The position numbers were made by a program, and so were the translations under genes. From an uncultured Calothrix sp. (lineage in GTDB: Bacteria > Cyanobacteriota > Cyanobacteriia > Cyanobacteriales > Nostocaceae), in NCBI GenBank assembly GCA_937884685.1, contig CAKZYM010000255.1, forward strand, positions 1 to 8,797: DNA of 8,797 nt, given 5' to 3'. Of the stretch, positions 1 to 5,563 are shown piece after piece (within the stretch, counting starts at the first letter, position 1; every line of letters starts with the position of its first letter). The notes under the pieces were generated by a model. It was given only the letters and a program-made list of their open reading frames with translations, did no database searches and was not told where the DNA came from.

Positions 1-420
1 GTTATTTTTCCTAGCAAAGATGGTAAATTATTCGATGCAGAAGATGCTCAATTAGTACTTGATAAAGGTATTCCCAGATTTTATATTATGCAATTACAGG
101 GACGTGGAAATAAGTTTCATAATATTACCCGTCATGCAAAATGCACTCAATGCTTGGGTTCTTTAGCCGGTAAAGATTGGCTAATGGCAGTTTGTCCACC
201 TAATAATAATATAGATGAACCTGCCTTAGAAAATATTGCAGGCTTTCGCATTCCTGGAAATTGTTTTATTAAATTGAATGTCGGAACTTGGCACGCTGGT
301 CCTTATTTTGAACATGAGCAAGTAGACTTTTACAACTTAGAATTAAGCAACACGAATGAAGTTGACCACTTCACTCATAGTTTTTTGAAAAGTCATCAGT
401 TAGAATTTGAGATTGTTTGA
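1..420 (+). CDS. allA: Ureidoglycolate lyase-like protein (AllA family), 5'-truncated by window edge
   Basis: The frame is open from base 1 to the TGA at 418-420, giving 139 visible residues. The ATG at 88 is internal: the 29 codons before it read as protein continuous with the rest, so the true start lies left of the window. I recognise the ureidoglycolate lyase (ureidoglycolate hydrolase, PF04115) fold by its pattern. A TRHxxxTQ-like segment lies near visible residues 43-50, then SLAGKDWLMAV near 54-64, then FRIPG, and a GTWHAGPYF motif at about 95-103 that corresponds to the NVWHHPLF region of E. coli AllA, followed by an LEL strand. Known family reaction: ureidoglycolate to glyoxylate plus urea, cytosolic, the last step of allantoin breakdown. 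Its presence about 1.3 kb from the end of a molybdenum hydroxylase gene agrees with a purine-catabolic setting. Many cyanobacterial members are uncharacterised, so the substrate is inferred from family only. Confidence 0.72.
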   Translation, partial: VIFPSKDGKLFDAEDAQLVLDKGIPRFYIMQLQGRGNKFHNITRHAKCTQCLGSLAGKDWLMAVCPPNNNIDEPALENIAGFRIPGNCFIKLNVGTWHAGPYFEHEQVDFYNLELSNTNEVDHFTHSFLKSHQLEFEIV

Positions 421-488
421 GGTCTTGACAAACAGTAACTTCCCGCTCAAAGCTGATAAACCAAGAAACACCCCAATCTTTAATGCAA

Positions 489-532
489 ATTGTAGTACGC
501 TGGCGCGACAAACACCGCCAACGTACTACAAT
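489..532. repeat. Strong hairpin, 11 bp + 5 bp stem, downstream of the ureidoglycolate lyase gene
   Basis: Bases 489-499 (ATTGTAGTACG) are the exact reverse complement of 522-532. Inside, after one C/A mismatch, TGGCG (501-505) pairs with CGCCA (516-520) around a 10-base loop. No T-run follows on the + strand, so it is not a textbook intrinsic terminator. It could be a dispersed cyanobacterial palindromic repeat, or a 3'-end stabiliser for the gene ending at 420. Confidence 0.6.
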
Positions 533-601
533 GTTAATCATTTGGGATAACTCAGATAAGTATTATATTTTTTAATTTATTTCTTCATTAAAAACAATTG
601 A

Positions 602-763
602 CTATTTTTTCTTAGTTGAATTATCTCTAACATCTATTGTAGGAAGTCTATGTAATTTCTTACGACGATTCCCTATCCTCTCGTGATTTTCATAAAGATA
701 CTTTTCCAAATCTTCCATACTTACTTGTAAAGTCTCTTCTTCCTTCAAATAAACGGTAGACAT
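602..763 (-). CDS. Small uncharacterised charged protein, 53 aa
   Basis: A reverse-strand ORF runs from ATG (763-761) to TAG (604-602), 53 codons plus stop. I do not recognise the family. The product begins MSTVYLKEEETLQVSMEDLE. It has an acidic, probably helical N-terminal half (KEEE, MEDLEKYLYENHE), a basic centre (NRRKKLHRL near residues 32-40) and a lysine-rich tail ending KKK. It has no membrane segment or signal peptide and no cysteine. A GGGGTG lies 9-14 bases upstream of the ATG and may act as a weak ribosome site; an in-frame GTG three codons upstream is an alternative start. The amino-acid composition looks like a real soluble protein rather than random translation, and a promoter-like TTGACA/TAATAT pair lies about 90-120 bases upstream. 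It is divergent from the DUF4330 gene. It could be a small regulator or antitoxin-like protein, but nothing proves it. Confidence 0.5.
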   Translation of the reverse strand: MSTVYLKEEETLQVSMEDLEKYLYENHERIGNRRKKLHRLPTIDVRDNSTKKK

Positions 764-853
764 TCGCTTCACCCCAGCATTAAGTTAAATTTTCTAAAGT
801 ATTTTTAGTCACTTACTAGTCATAGTCTTGCAACATAGAATAGTAATTAATAC

Positions 854-884
854 ATATTAGACTTTTATATTACTCATTTGTCAA
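854..884 (-). promoter_or_regulatory. Possible promoter for the 53-aa reverse gene
   Basis: On the reverse strand, a perfect -35 hexamer TTGACA (884-879) and a TAATAT -10-like hexamer (859-854) are separated by 19 bases, slightly longer than the optimal 17. This would give an 80-90 base leader. It is visible only as sequence similarity in an AT-rich region. Confidence 0.25.
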
Positions 885-902
885 CTGTTGCGCTAGTATC
901 GT

Positions 903-1529
903 ATGAAAGCTCAACATTCTGACTCGTTGACTTTATTTTATTTGTCCAATTTGCGTCAAAAGGCATTAATTTTAATGGCAATTTTGAATGCTAATGGTTT
1001 TAATTCTGCTTGGGTGAGAAGCATTTTCAGTAAGAAGCTTTCCCCAATAATTATAGCGGGCTTCACTACATTCACGGTGCTGATGTTCGCTTCCGTAATA
1101 ATGTTCTCTAATATAGCTGCTTCTAATGCTCAGATTAATACTGCTACTGAGCTTATAGAAGTAGATTTATTTGTAGATGGTTTAAATTTACTTCGTCCTG
1201 AAGCTTTGTTGGAAAAAAGTTTAAAAAGTGGTCAAAAAACTGACCTGACAATCGACAATAAACCCTCCGGATTAATGACAATAAAATCTGTCAAGCAGCT
1301 ACCAATCACTATAAATGTAACTCAACCCGATGGTTCGGTAAAAGAATTACCAGACCCCAGCGCGAAGTTTGAAACAGATATTTTTATCACATTGACTGGA
1401 AAAGCCCAAATGCAAAATACTGCTGCAGTGCTAGGTGAAAGCTTAGTTAAAATCGGTAGTCCAGCAAAGCTCGAAGGCTTTAATTATGATATCAACGCTA
1501 CCGTTACTGACTTAAGAATGAAAAAGTAA
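903..1529 (+). CDS. DUF4330 family protein, single-pass membrane anchored
   Basis: The product matches the cyanobacterial DUF4330 family by pattern. After a membrane helix (about residues 46-68) come IEVDLFVDGLNLLRPEALL, a KSGQKTDLTIDNKPSG segment, IKSVKQLP, the QPDGSVKELPDP turn, FETDIFITLTGKAQ, LGESLVKIGSPAKLEGFNY, and a short hydrophilic end. No enzymatic function is known for the family. The topology suggests a short cytoplasmic N-terminus and a beta-rich domain across the membrane. The ATG at 903 gives 208 residues and adds an atypical N-terminal 24. The ATG at 975 begins MAILNANG, like the family's usual start, and gives 184 residues, close to family length; I favour 975, though neither start has a strong ribosome site (AGG at 960-962 lies 12 bases from 975). 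The TAA stop at 1527-1529 sits in the first unit of a heptameric repeat array. It converges with the molybdenum hydroxylase gene. Confidence 0.75.
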   Translation: MKAQHSDSLTLFYLSNLRQKALILMAILNANGFNSAWVRSIFSKKLSPIIIAGFTTFTVLMFASVIMFSNIAASNAQINTATELIEVDLFVDGLNLLRPEALLEKSLKSGQKTDLTIDNKPSGLMTIKSVKQLPITINVTQPDGSVKELPDPSAKFETDIFITLTGKAQMQNTAAVLGESLVKIGSPAKLEGFNYDINATVTDLRMKK

Positions 1530-1548
1530 CAGTGAACAGTGAGCAGTG
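1525..1548. repeat. Heptanucleotide tandem repeat (AGTGAAC-type) containing the DUF4330 stop codon
   Basis: Units read AGTAAC, AGTGAAC, AGTGAGC, AGTG. The TAA stop of the upstream gene lies in the first, imperfect unit. The AGTSAAC unit belongs to the short tandemly repeated heptamers described in heterocystous cyanobacteria (STRR3-like, CAACAGT permuted). A second copy of ACAGTGAACAGT follows at 1576-1587, 47 bases downstream of the first (1529-1540). Confidence 0.7.
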
Positions 1549-1559
1549 TTAGCGTAGCC

Positions 1560-1574
1560 TGTCCCAGAGGGACA
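1560..1574. repeat. Small perfect hairpin between two copies of a heptamer-derived direct repeat
   Basis: TGTCCC (1560-1565), loop AGA, GGGACA (1569-1574). It is preceded by GTTAGCGTAGCC, resembling dispersed palindromic elements common in Nostoc-type genomes, and is bracketed by the ACAGTGAACAGT direct repeats. This arrangement suggests a small hairpin element lying inside, or inserted into, a heptamer array. It has no adjacent T-run. Confidence 0.45.
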
Positions 1575-1726
1575 TACAGTGAACAGTTAAAGAATTTTAT
1601 ATTTTGGATTTTGATAACGAATACGTTTATTTTCCAGAAAGTTAATTTTATCAATTGAAGTTTTGAAATATTACAGTGTCAGCATTCTGGTTGTTAATAT
1701 TATATAAATTAAATGCACGAGACCTC

Positions 1727-1768
1727 AACTGATAACTGTTCACTGTTTACTGTTGACTGTTGACTGAT
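1727..1768. repeat. Heptanucleotide tandem repeat overlapping the 3' end of the hydroxylase gene
   Basis: Six consecutive 7-base units on the + strand: AACTGAT, AACTGTT, CACTGTT, TACTGTT, GACTGTT, GACTGAT. On the reverse (coding) strand they read AGTCAAC/AGTAAAC/AGTGAAC. The units from 1747 upward encode the last residues SVNSQQ and the TAA stop (1749-1747) of the molybdenum hydroxylase. Bases 1734-1746 are the exact reverse complement of 1576-1588, so the convergent gene pair is flanked by a 13-bp inverted repeat. Confidence 0.75.
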
Positions 1769-4392
1769 AACTCTTTCCAAACTCTTTCGGGTGTCATTGG
1801 TAATTGTCGTAATTTTGCACCTGTAGCATGAGCAATTGCATTTCTGACTGCTGGAGCGGTGCAATTAGTTGTAATTTCTCCTACACCCTTAGCACCAAAT
1901 GGGCCGTAGGGGTCGGTTTTTTCGATTAAAAATATTTCCATTGGTGGCATATCTGCCGCTGTGGGGATGCGATATTCTCTTAATTTTGGATTACTTATTC
2001 TTCCTTGTTCGTCAAATAATAATTCTTCGGTTAGAGCATAACCAATTCCCATCGCAATTCCTCCGGTTGCTTGTCCTTCACAAATTTTGGGATTAATTGC
2101 TTTACCGATATCAATTGCTTGAATGCATCTTAAAACGTCCACTTTTCCGGTTTCAATATCAACTTCAACTTCCACACCTTGAACCGCAAAAGTTAATGTT
2201 GCTTCATCTGCTGTATAACTTTCTTCTACTTCGATTATTTTTTGTGGTTCTTGACTTGCGATTTTCTGCTTTAATTTCTCTGCTGCTAATTTAACAGCTT
2301 GTCCGGAAATATACATGGTTGCAGAAGCATAAGAACCCGCATCAAAGGGTGTTAATTGCGTATCTCCGGAAATAATTTTGATGTCAGTAACTTTTACTTT
2401 TAGAACTTCTGCTGCAATTTGTCGTAAAGTGGTATCGGAACCCGTACCAACATCAACTGAACCCGTCCTTAACTCATATTTTTCATTAGTTAACCGCGAT
2501 AATTTAACGCAAGCAGTGTGAATTTTACACAAGCCGCTTCCCTGCATAGAAACAGCAAAACCAACTCCGCGACGGCGATTTTTATTGATAACTGGAGGTT
2601 GACCGGGAACGTAATTTAATGTTTTAACCACTTGAGTAAAACATTCTTCCACAGCATAGCTACCAATTAAATTAAAATGCTCTCCAGAATTTCCTAAACT
2701 AACCAAATCTCCCGGACGAATTAAATTTTTCTGTCTTATTTCGATAACATCAAGACCTAATTGATTAGCAATATCATCAATTTGAGATTCCATTGCAAAA
2801 GTACCTTGAGTTGCACCATAACCACGAAATGCACCTCCAGGCATGGTATTAGTATAAACGGCATGTGCTGTAAATCTTTTGTTATCGCAACGATATAAAC
2901 CCAAAGGAATGTAACCAGATAAAAATACTACTGTCTTACCATGATTGCCGTAAGCACCGGTATTAGCAATGATTCCTAAGTCTTGAGCAATAATTGTGCC
3001 ATCTGCTTTAACTCCAGTTTTTAACTTAATTGTCATTGCATGACGGCTGTTTGTAGCGGTAAATTCTTCATTTCTGGTCATCTCCCACTGTACGGGTTTA
3101 CCAGTACGTAAAGTCGCTAAAGCACATAAATCTTCTGTTAAAATTTCTTGTTTATTGCCAAAACCACCACCAAGTTGTGGTTTATAAACGCGGATTTTAT
3201 CTTGAGGAATATTGAAAAGTTGCGATAATAATCTTTGACAGTGAAACGGTACTTGAGTACTGCTGCGAACAACCAAAGTACCATCCGATTCCAAATGCGT
3301 TACCGTTACATGAGGTTCTAAATGGACATGTTGTACTGCTGGTAAAGTATATGTATTTTCTACTATTAAATCCGCTTCAATAAAACCTTGTTCTAAATTT
3401 CCCGATTCCAAAAATATCTCACCTGCAATATTACGGTTTCTATCGGGAATTTGTTGAGATTCCGGTTCATCATGGATAACAACGCTACCATCTTTCATCG
3501 CTTCCATTGGATTGATAACGTGAGGTAAAACTTCATAATCAACCTCAATTAACTCGCAGGCTTTTTTCGCAATCTCCACCGACTCAGCCACCACAGCAGC
3601 AACCCTATCACCCACAAATCGCACTTTATTATCTAATAAATAATGGTCTAAAGGGTCGGGAACTGGCTCAGCATGTCCAGCGGTAGTATAGGGTATTCTC
3701 GGAACATCTTTGTATGTAAAGATATCAATTACCCCTTCAAGCGCTTTTGCTTCGTCAACCTTAATATTGCGGATTTTTCCATGGGGTATGGGAGAGCGAA
3801 TAACTTTTAAATGTAATAATCCGGATTGCAAATTATCGGCAGTGTAGTATGCTTTACCTGTGACGATAGCAGTTCCATCTTGTTTCGGAATGCTTTCTCC
3901 TACGGAGTGTGGTGTGAGAATTGCGGGCGTGGCAACGGTGTCACGTCCATTTGACTTTTGATAAAGTAAAATACTTTCAATGATTGTTTGGTAGCCGGTA
4001 CAGCGGCACAAGTTCCCTTTCATACAAGTAAGTATTTCTTCTATTGACCCTTGAGGAAACTTCACGGAACTCATAATCATTCCTGGAGTACAAAACCCGC
4101 ATTGGAATCCTTGAGCTTTCAAAAATGCTTTTTGTACTGGTGCTAATTCGTTAGTTGTTGATAACCCTTCGATGGTAGTTATAGATTTTTCTCTGATTCT
4201 CATCGCTGGGTAAATACAGCTATGTATGGGTGTATCATTTACCCAAACAGTACAAGCCCCACAATCACCAGTTTCGCAAACCCGATGTACCCCGAAGTAA
4301 TTAAGTTGACGAAGAACAGAAAGTAAACTGCTTCCGGGGTGACAAGTTGTGCTGTGATACTGGTTATTAACTTTGAAATTTAGAGGTTGCAT
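1747..4392 (-). CDS. Fused [2Fe-2S] / molybdopterin subunit of a xanthine dehydrogenase-family molybdenum hydroxylase
   Basis: The 881 residues carry two normally separate subunits. Residues 1-150 are the iron-sulfur part: a plant-type [2Fe-2S] with Cys39, Cys44, Cys47, Cys59, then the helical [2Fe-2S] domain with Cys98, Cys101 (QCGFCTPG) and Cys129, Cys131 (LCRCTGY). Residues 170-870 are the molybdopterin part: STQ (Gln380, the position of bovine Gln767), GGGFGNKQ (408-415), AFRGYG with Arg523 (bovine Arg880), DAGSYASATMYISGQAV (684-700), and GAKGVGE with the catalytic base Glu839 (bovine Glu1261). Position 415 is Gln where purine-specific mammalian enzymes have Glu802. The FeS-Mo order with a separate FAD protein resembles E. 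coli XdhD/YgfM and the selenium-dependent molybdenum hydroxylase group more than classical XdhAB. It hydroxylates a heterocycle such as xanthine or hypoxanthine in the cytosol; the substrate is inferred. Start: the first beta strand begins at residue 3, so the ATG is right despite the absence of a Shine-Dalgarno. The C-terminus is encoded by repeats. Confidence 0.88.
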   Translation of the reverse strand: MQPLNFKVNNQYHSTTCHPGSSLLSVLRQLNYFGVHRVCETGDCGACTVWVNDTPIHSCIYPAMRIREKSITTIEGLSTTNELAPVQKAFLKAQGFQCGFCTPGMIMSSVKFPQGSIEEILTCMKGNLCRCTGYQTIIESILLYQKSNGRDTVATPAILTPHSVGESIPKQDGTAIVTGKAYYTADNLQSGLLHLKVIRSPIPHGKIRNIKVDEAKALEGVIDIFTYKDVPRIPYTTAGHAEPVPDPLDHYLLDNKVRFVGDRVAAVVAESVEIAKKACELIEVDYEVLPHVINPMEAMKDGSVVIHDEPESQQIPDRNRNIAGEIFLESGNLEQGFIEADLIVENTYTLPAVQHVHLEPHVTVTHLESDGTLVVRSSTQVPFHCQRLLSQLFNIPQDKIRVYKPQLGGGFGNKQEILTEDLCALATLRTGKPVQWEMTRNEEFTATNSRHAMTIKLKTGVKADGTIIAQDLGIIANTGAYGNHGKTVVFLSGYIPLGLYRCDNKRFTAHAVYTNTMPGGAFRGYGATQGTFAMESQIDDIANQLGLDVIEIRQKNLIRPGDLVSLGNSGEHFNLIGSYAVEECFTQVVKTLNYVPGQPPVINKNRRRGVGFAVSMQGSGLCKIHTACVKLSRLTNEKYELRTGSVDVGTGSDTTLRQIAAEVLKVKVTDIKIISGDTQLTPFDAGSYASATMYISGQAVKLAAEKLKQKIASQEPQKIIEVEESYTADEATLTFAVQGVEVEVDIETGKVDVLRCIQAIDIGKAINPKICEGQATGGIAMGIGYALTEELLFDEQGRISNPKLREYRIPTAADMPPMEIFLIEKTDPYGPFGAKGVGEITTNCTAPAVRNAIAHATGAKLRQLPMTPERVWKELSVNSQQ

Positions 4393-4397
4393 ATATA

Positions 4398-4433
4398 TAG
4401 AGGGGGTAGAGGGGGTAGAGGGGGTAGAGGGGG
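4398..4433. repeat. Nonanucleotide tandem repeat, four units, in the hydroxylase leader
   Basis: TAGAGGGGG is repeated four times without error on the + strand (4398-4406, 4407-4415, 4416-4424, 4425-4433). On the coding strand it reads CCCCCTCTA x4, ending 5 bases before the ATG of the molybdenum subunit. It fills most of the 57-base gap between the two subunit genes and leaves no purine-rich ribosome site. Confidence 0.85.
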
Positions 4434-4443
4434 TAAAAATTAT

Positions 4444-4471
4444 TAACTCCTAACTCCTAACTCCTAACTCC
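4444..4471. repeat. Heptanucleotide tandem repeat (TAACTCC x4) inside the 3' end of the FAD-subunit gene
   Basis: Four perfect TAACTCC units (4444-4450, 4451-4457, 4458-4464, 4465-4471). On the coding strand they are GGAGTTA and encode the C-terminal residues ELGVRS plus the TAG stop (4452-4450) of the FAD-binding subunit. The same heptamer in the same sense orientation forms the end of the aminotransferase gene at 6707-6770. Confidence 0.85.
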
Positions 4472-5286
4472 TTTAAGCATTGTTTAATTAAAACCTGTGT
4501 GATTTCGCGACGATAAACAGCACTAGCTCTTTCATCTTCAATAAAATCTACATTTTTCAATGAAGAAATATAATTCAAATTTCTTTCTAAATCACCTTCA
4601 AATTTTAATAAAATTGGTGTATTGACACTCGCAGCGAGAACCAAGCGCAATTTTTTGGAAACCGAATTATAAGCACTTACAATAATAGCTAAAGCAGGGT
4701 CACTCGCTGCAATTCCAAAGCGTTTATAATCAACTTGCCATTTTAAATTTTCTACAGGAATTAAAACTCGTCGTAATAATTCTCCAGATTGCAAAACTGT
4801 TTGACGAGAACCGATTTGAAAATCCTTTGCTCTAACAACTCGCGATTTTCCTTGACGATTCCAAATTTCATAACTGGCATTCAATGCTACCATTATAGGC
4901 GCAACAGTTCCTACCGATAATGCCAGACAAATATTACCTCCCACAGTGGCTACGTTCACTACTTTCAACGAAGCCGAAAGCGCATTTATCGCACCTCGAA
5001 AACCTTCTACAGCAATATATTCAGATAACCAAGGATATTCTATTAACTTAATTAAAGGACAAGTCGCACCAATAGCTAATAGTTCTTCTTGCTGAGAATG
5101 AGAGGAATTAATAAACTCAATTTCATCCCAACCCAAAGCCTGTATATCTACTAAAGTTTTGATATCCGGTTGTGGTTCAGAAAATAACCAAGTACCTCCA
5201 GCCAACCAACTCCAACCTTCACCCCAATCGGTAACTTTATTAATATCTGTAGGAAGTAAATAATTATCTACACTATGCAAATCCAT
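4450..5286 (-). CDS. FAD-binding subunit of a molybdenum hydroxylase (XdhB/CoxM/YgfM type)
   Basis: The 278 residues match the FAD-binding subunit of the xanthine dehydrogenase family, which passes electrons from the iron-sulfur centres to NAD+ or another acceptor. Visible motifs are the FAD pyrophosphate loop LAGGT (28-32), a QALGWDEIEF strand (49-58), AIGA (71-74), the second FAD loop NVATVGGNI (111-119), KRFGIAASDPALA (188-200, usual CO-dehydrogenase flavoprotein C-terminal domain start) and RASAVYRREI (253-262). Length is normal (about 260-300). It is first in a two-gene operon; the FeS-Mo subunit follows after 57 bases. No ribosome site precedes the ATG (5286-5284). An NtcA-like site lies 26 bases upstream, and a TATAAT overlaps the ATG itself, so the start deserves checking; the only other early in-frame start is TTG at codon 3. 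The last six residues come from a heptamer repeat. Confidence 0.82.
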   Translation of the reverse strand: MDLHSVDNYLLPTDINKVTDWGEGWSWLAGGTWLFSEPQPDIKTLVDIQALGWDEIEFINSSHSQQEELLAIGATCPLIKLIEYPWLSEYIAVEGFRGAINALSASLKVVNVATVGGNICLALSVGTVAPIMVALNASYEIWNRQGKSRVVRAKDFQIGSRQTVLQSGELLRRVLIPVENLKWQVDYKRFGIAASDPALAIIVSAYNSVSKKLRLVLAASVNTPILLKFEGDLERNLNYISSLKNVDFIEDERASAVYRREITQVLIKQCLKELGVRS

Positions 5287-5325
5287 TATATTTATTGTGT
5301 TATGAACAAATGTAACTCACGTTAC
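5285..5325 (-). promoter_or_regulatory. NtcA-like promoter for the hydroxylase operon
   Basis: On the reverse strand the sequence reads GTAAC-GTGA-GTTAC (5325-5312). This meets the GTA-N8-TAC consensus of the cyanobacterial nitrogen regulator NtcA, and the symmetry extends to five bases per arm. Twenty-one bases further is TATAAT (5290-5285), matching the usual spacing of about 22 between an NtcA site and the TAN3T -10 box in NtcA-activated promoters. The -10 box overlaps the annotated ATG. GTA-N8-TAC alone occurs by chance every few kb. Position, extended symmetry and -10 spacing together are what make this one credible. Confidence 0.5.
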
Positions 5326-5330
5326 TAGTT

Positions 5331-5507
5331 TTAACTCAGTAATCTAAGAGGGTGTTTATTAAATAAATGCTCCACCACCCAACGTCTAGGTAATACTTTA
5401 AATGAGGTGTCATCGGAACGTTTTACGATTTCAACTGCACAACCAATAAAGTATCTAACCCAATCAATTAGTTTTCTAGCATATCCGCCATCCGCCCAAA
5501 TCAAAGT
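5331..5507 (-). pseudogene. IS5-family transposase remnant (C-terminal fragment)
   Basis: Reverse-strand codons from 5507 to the TAA at 5333-5331 translate to 58 residues preceded by an in-frame stop. They contain WADGGYARKLIDWV, VEIVKRSDD, FKVLPRRWVVEHLF: the hallmark end of IS5-family DDE transposases, carrying the second Asp (ADGGY) and the catalytic Glu (RRWVVE). The N-terminal two thirds and the terminal inverted repeats are missing, and after HLF the family pattern is lost. It is a decayed fragment without start codon. It lies in the divergent intergenic region and separates the NtcA-like site from the aminotransferase promoter. Confidence 0.75.
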
Positions 5508-5521
5508 TTAAAATATATACC

Positions 5522-5527
5522 TATAAT
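5522..5527 (+). promoter_or_regulatory. Possible -10 box of the aminotransferase gene
   Basis: A perfect TATAAT lies 36 bases before the ATG at 5564, just outside the transposase remnant. No convincing -35 hexamer is present at 16-18 bases upstream (AT-rich). It would give a leader of about 30 bases, which contains no Shine-Dalgarno. Confidence 0.4.
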
Positions 5528-5563
5528 CCGTCATTCCCTTTCAAACCAGTAGCATCTACCATC

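Larger units (their letters stand above)
421..902. other. Intergenic region with a hairpin and one small reverse-strand gene
   Basis: This 482-bp stretch lies between two + strand genes. It contains the hairpin at 489-532 and the 53-residue reverse ORF at 602-763. Bases 764-902 must hold the promoters of both that ORF and the DUF4330 gene. On the reverse strand a TTGACA (884-879) is followed 19 bases later by TAATAT (859-854), a plausible but over-spaced promoter for the small gene. On the + strand I see only a weak TTGCAA at 828-833. Confidence 0.5.

Noticed and set aside
88..420. A complete 110-residue gene starting at ATG 88
   Set aside because: The same frame is open to base 1 and the upstream codons read as protein continuous with the family, so this ATG is internal to a truncated gene.
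1899..2294. Two consecutive 65-codon + strand ORFs
   Set aside because: They are antisense shadows of the molybdenum hydroxylase, Leu/Phe-rich, with no family resemblance.
4398..4471. CRISPR-like array
   Set aside because: The units are 7 or 9 bases, directly adjacent with no spacers, so these are simple tandem repeats.
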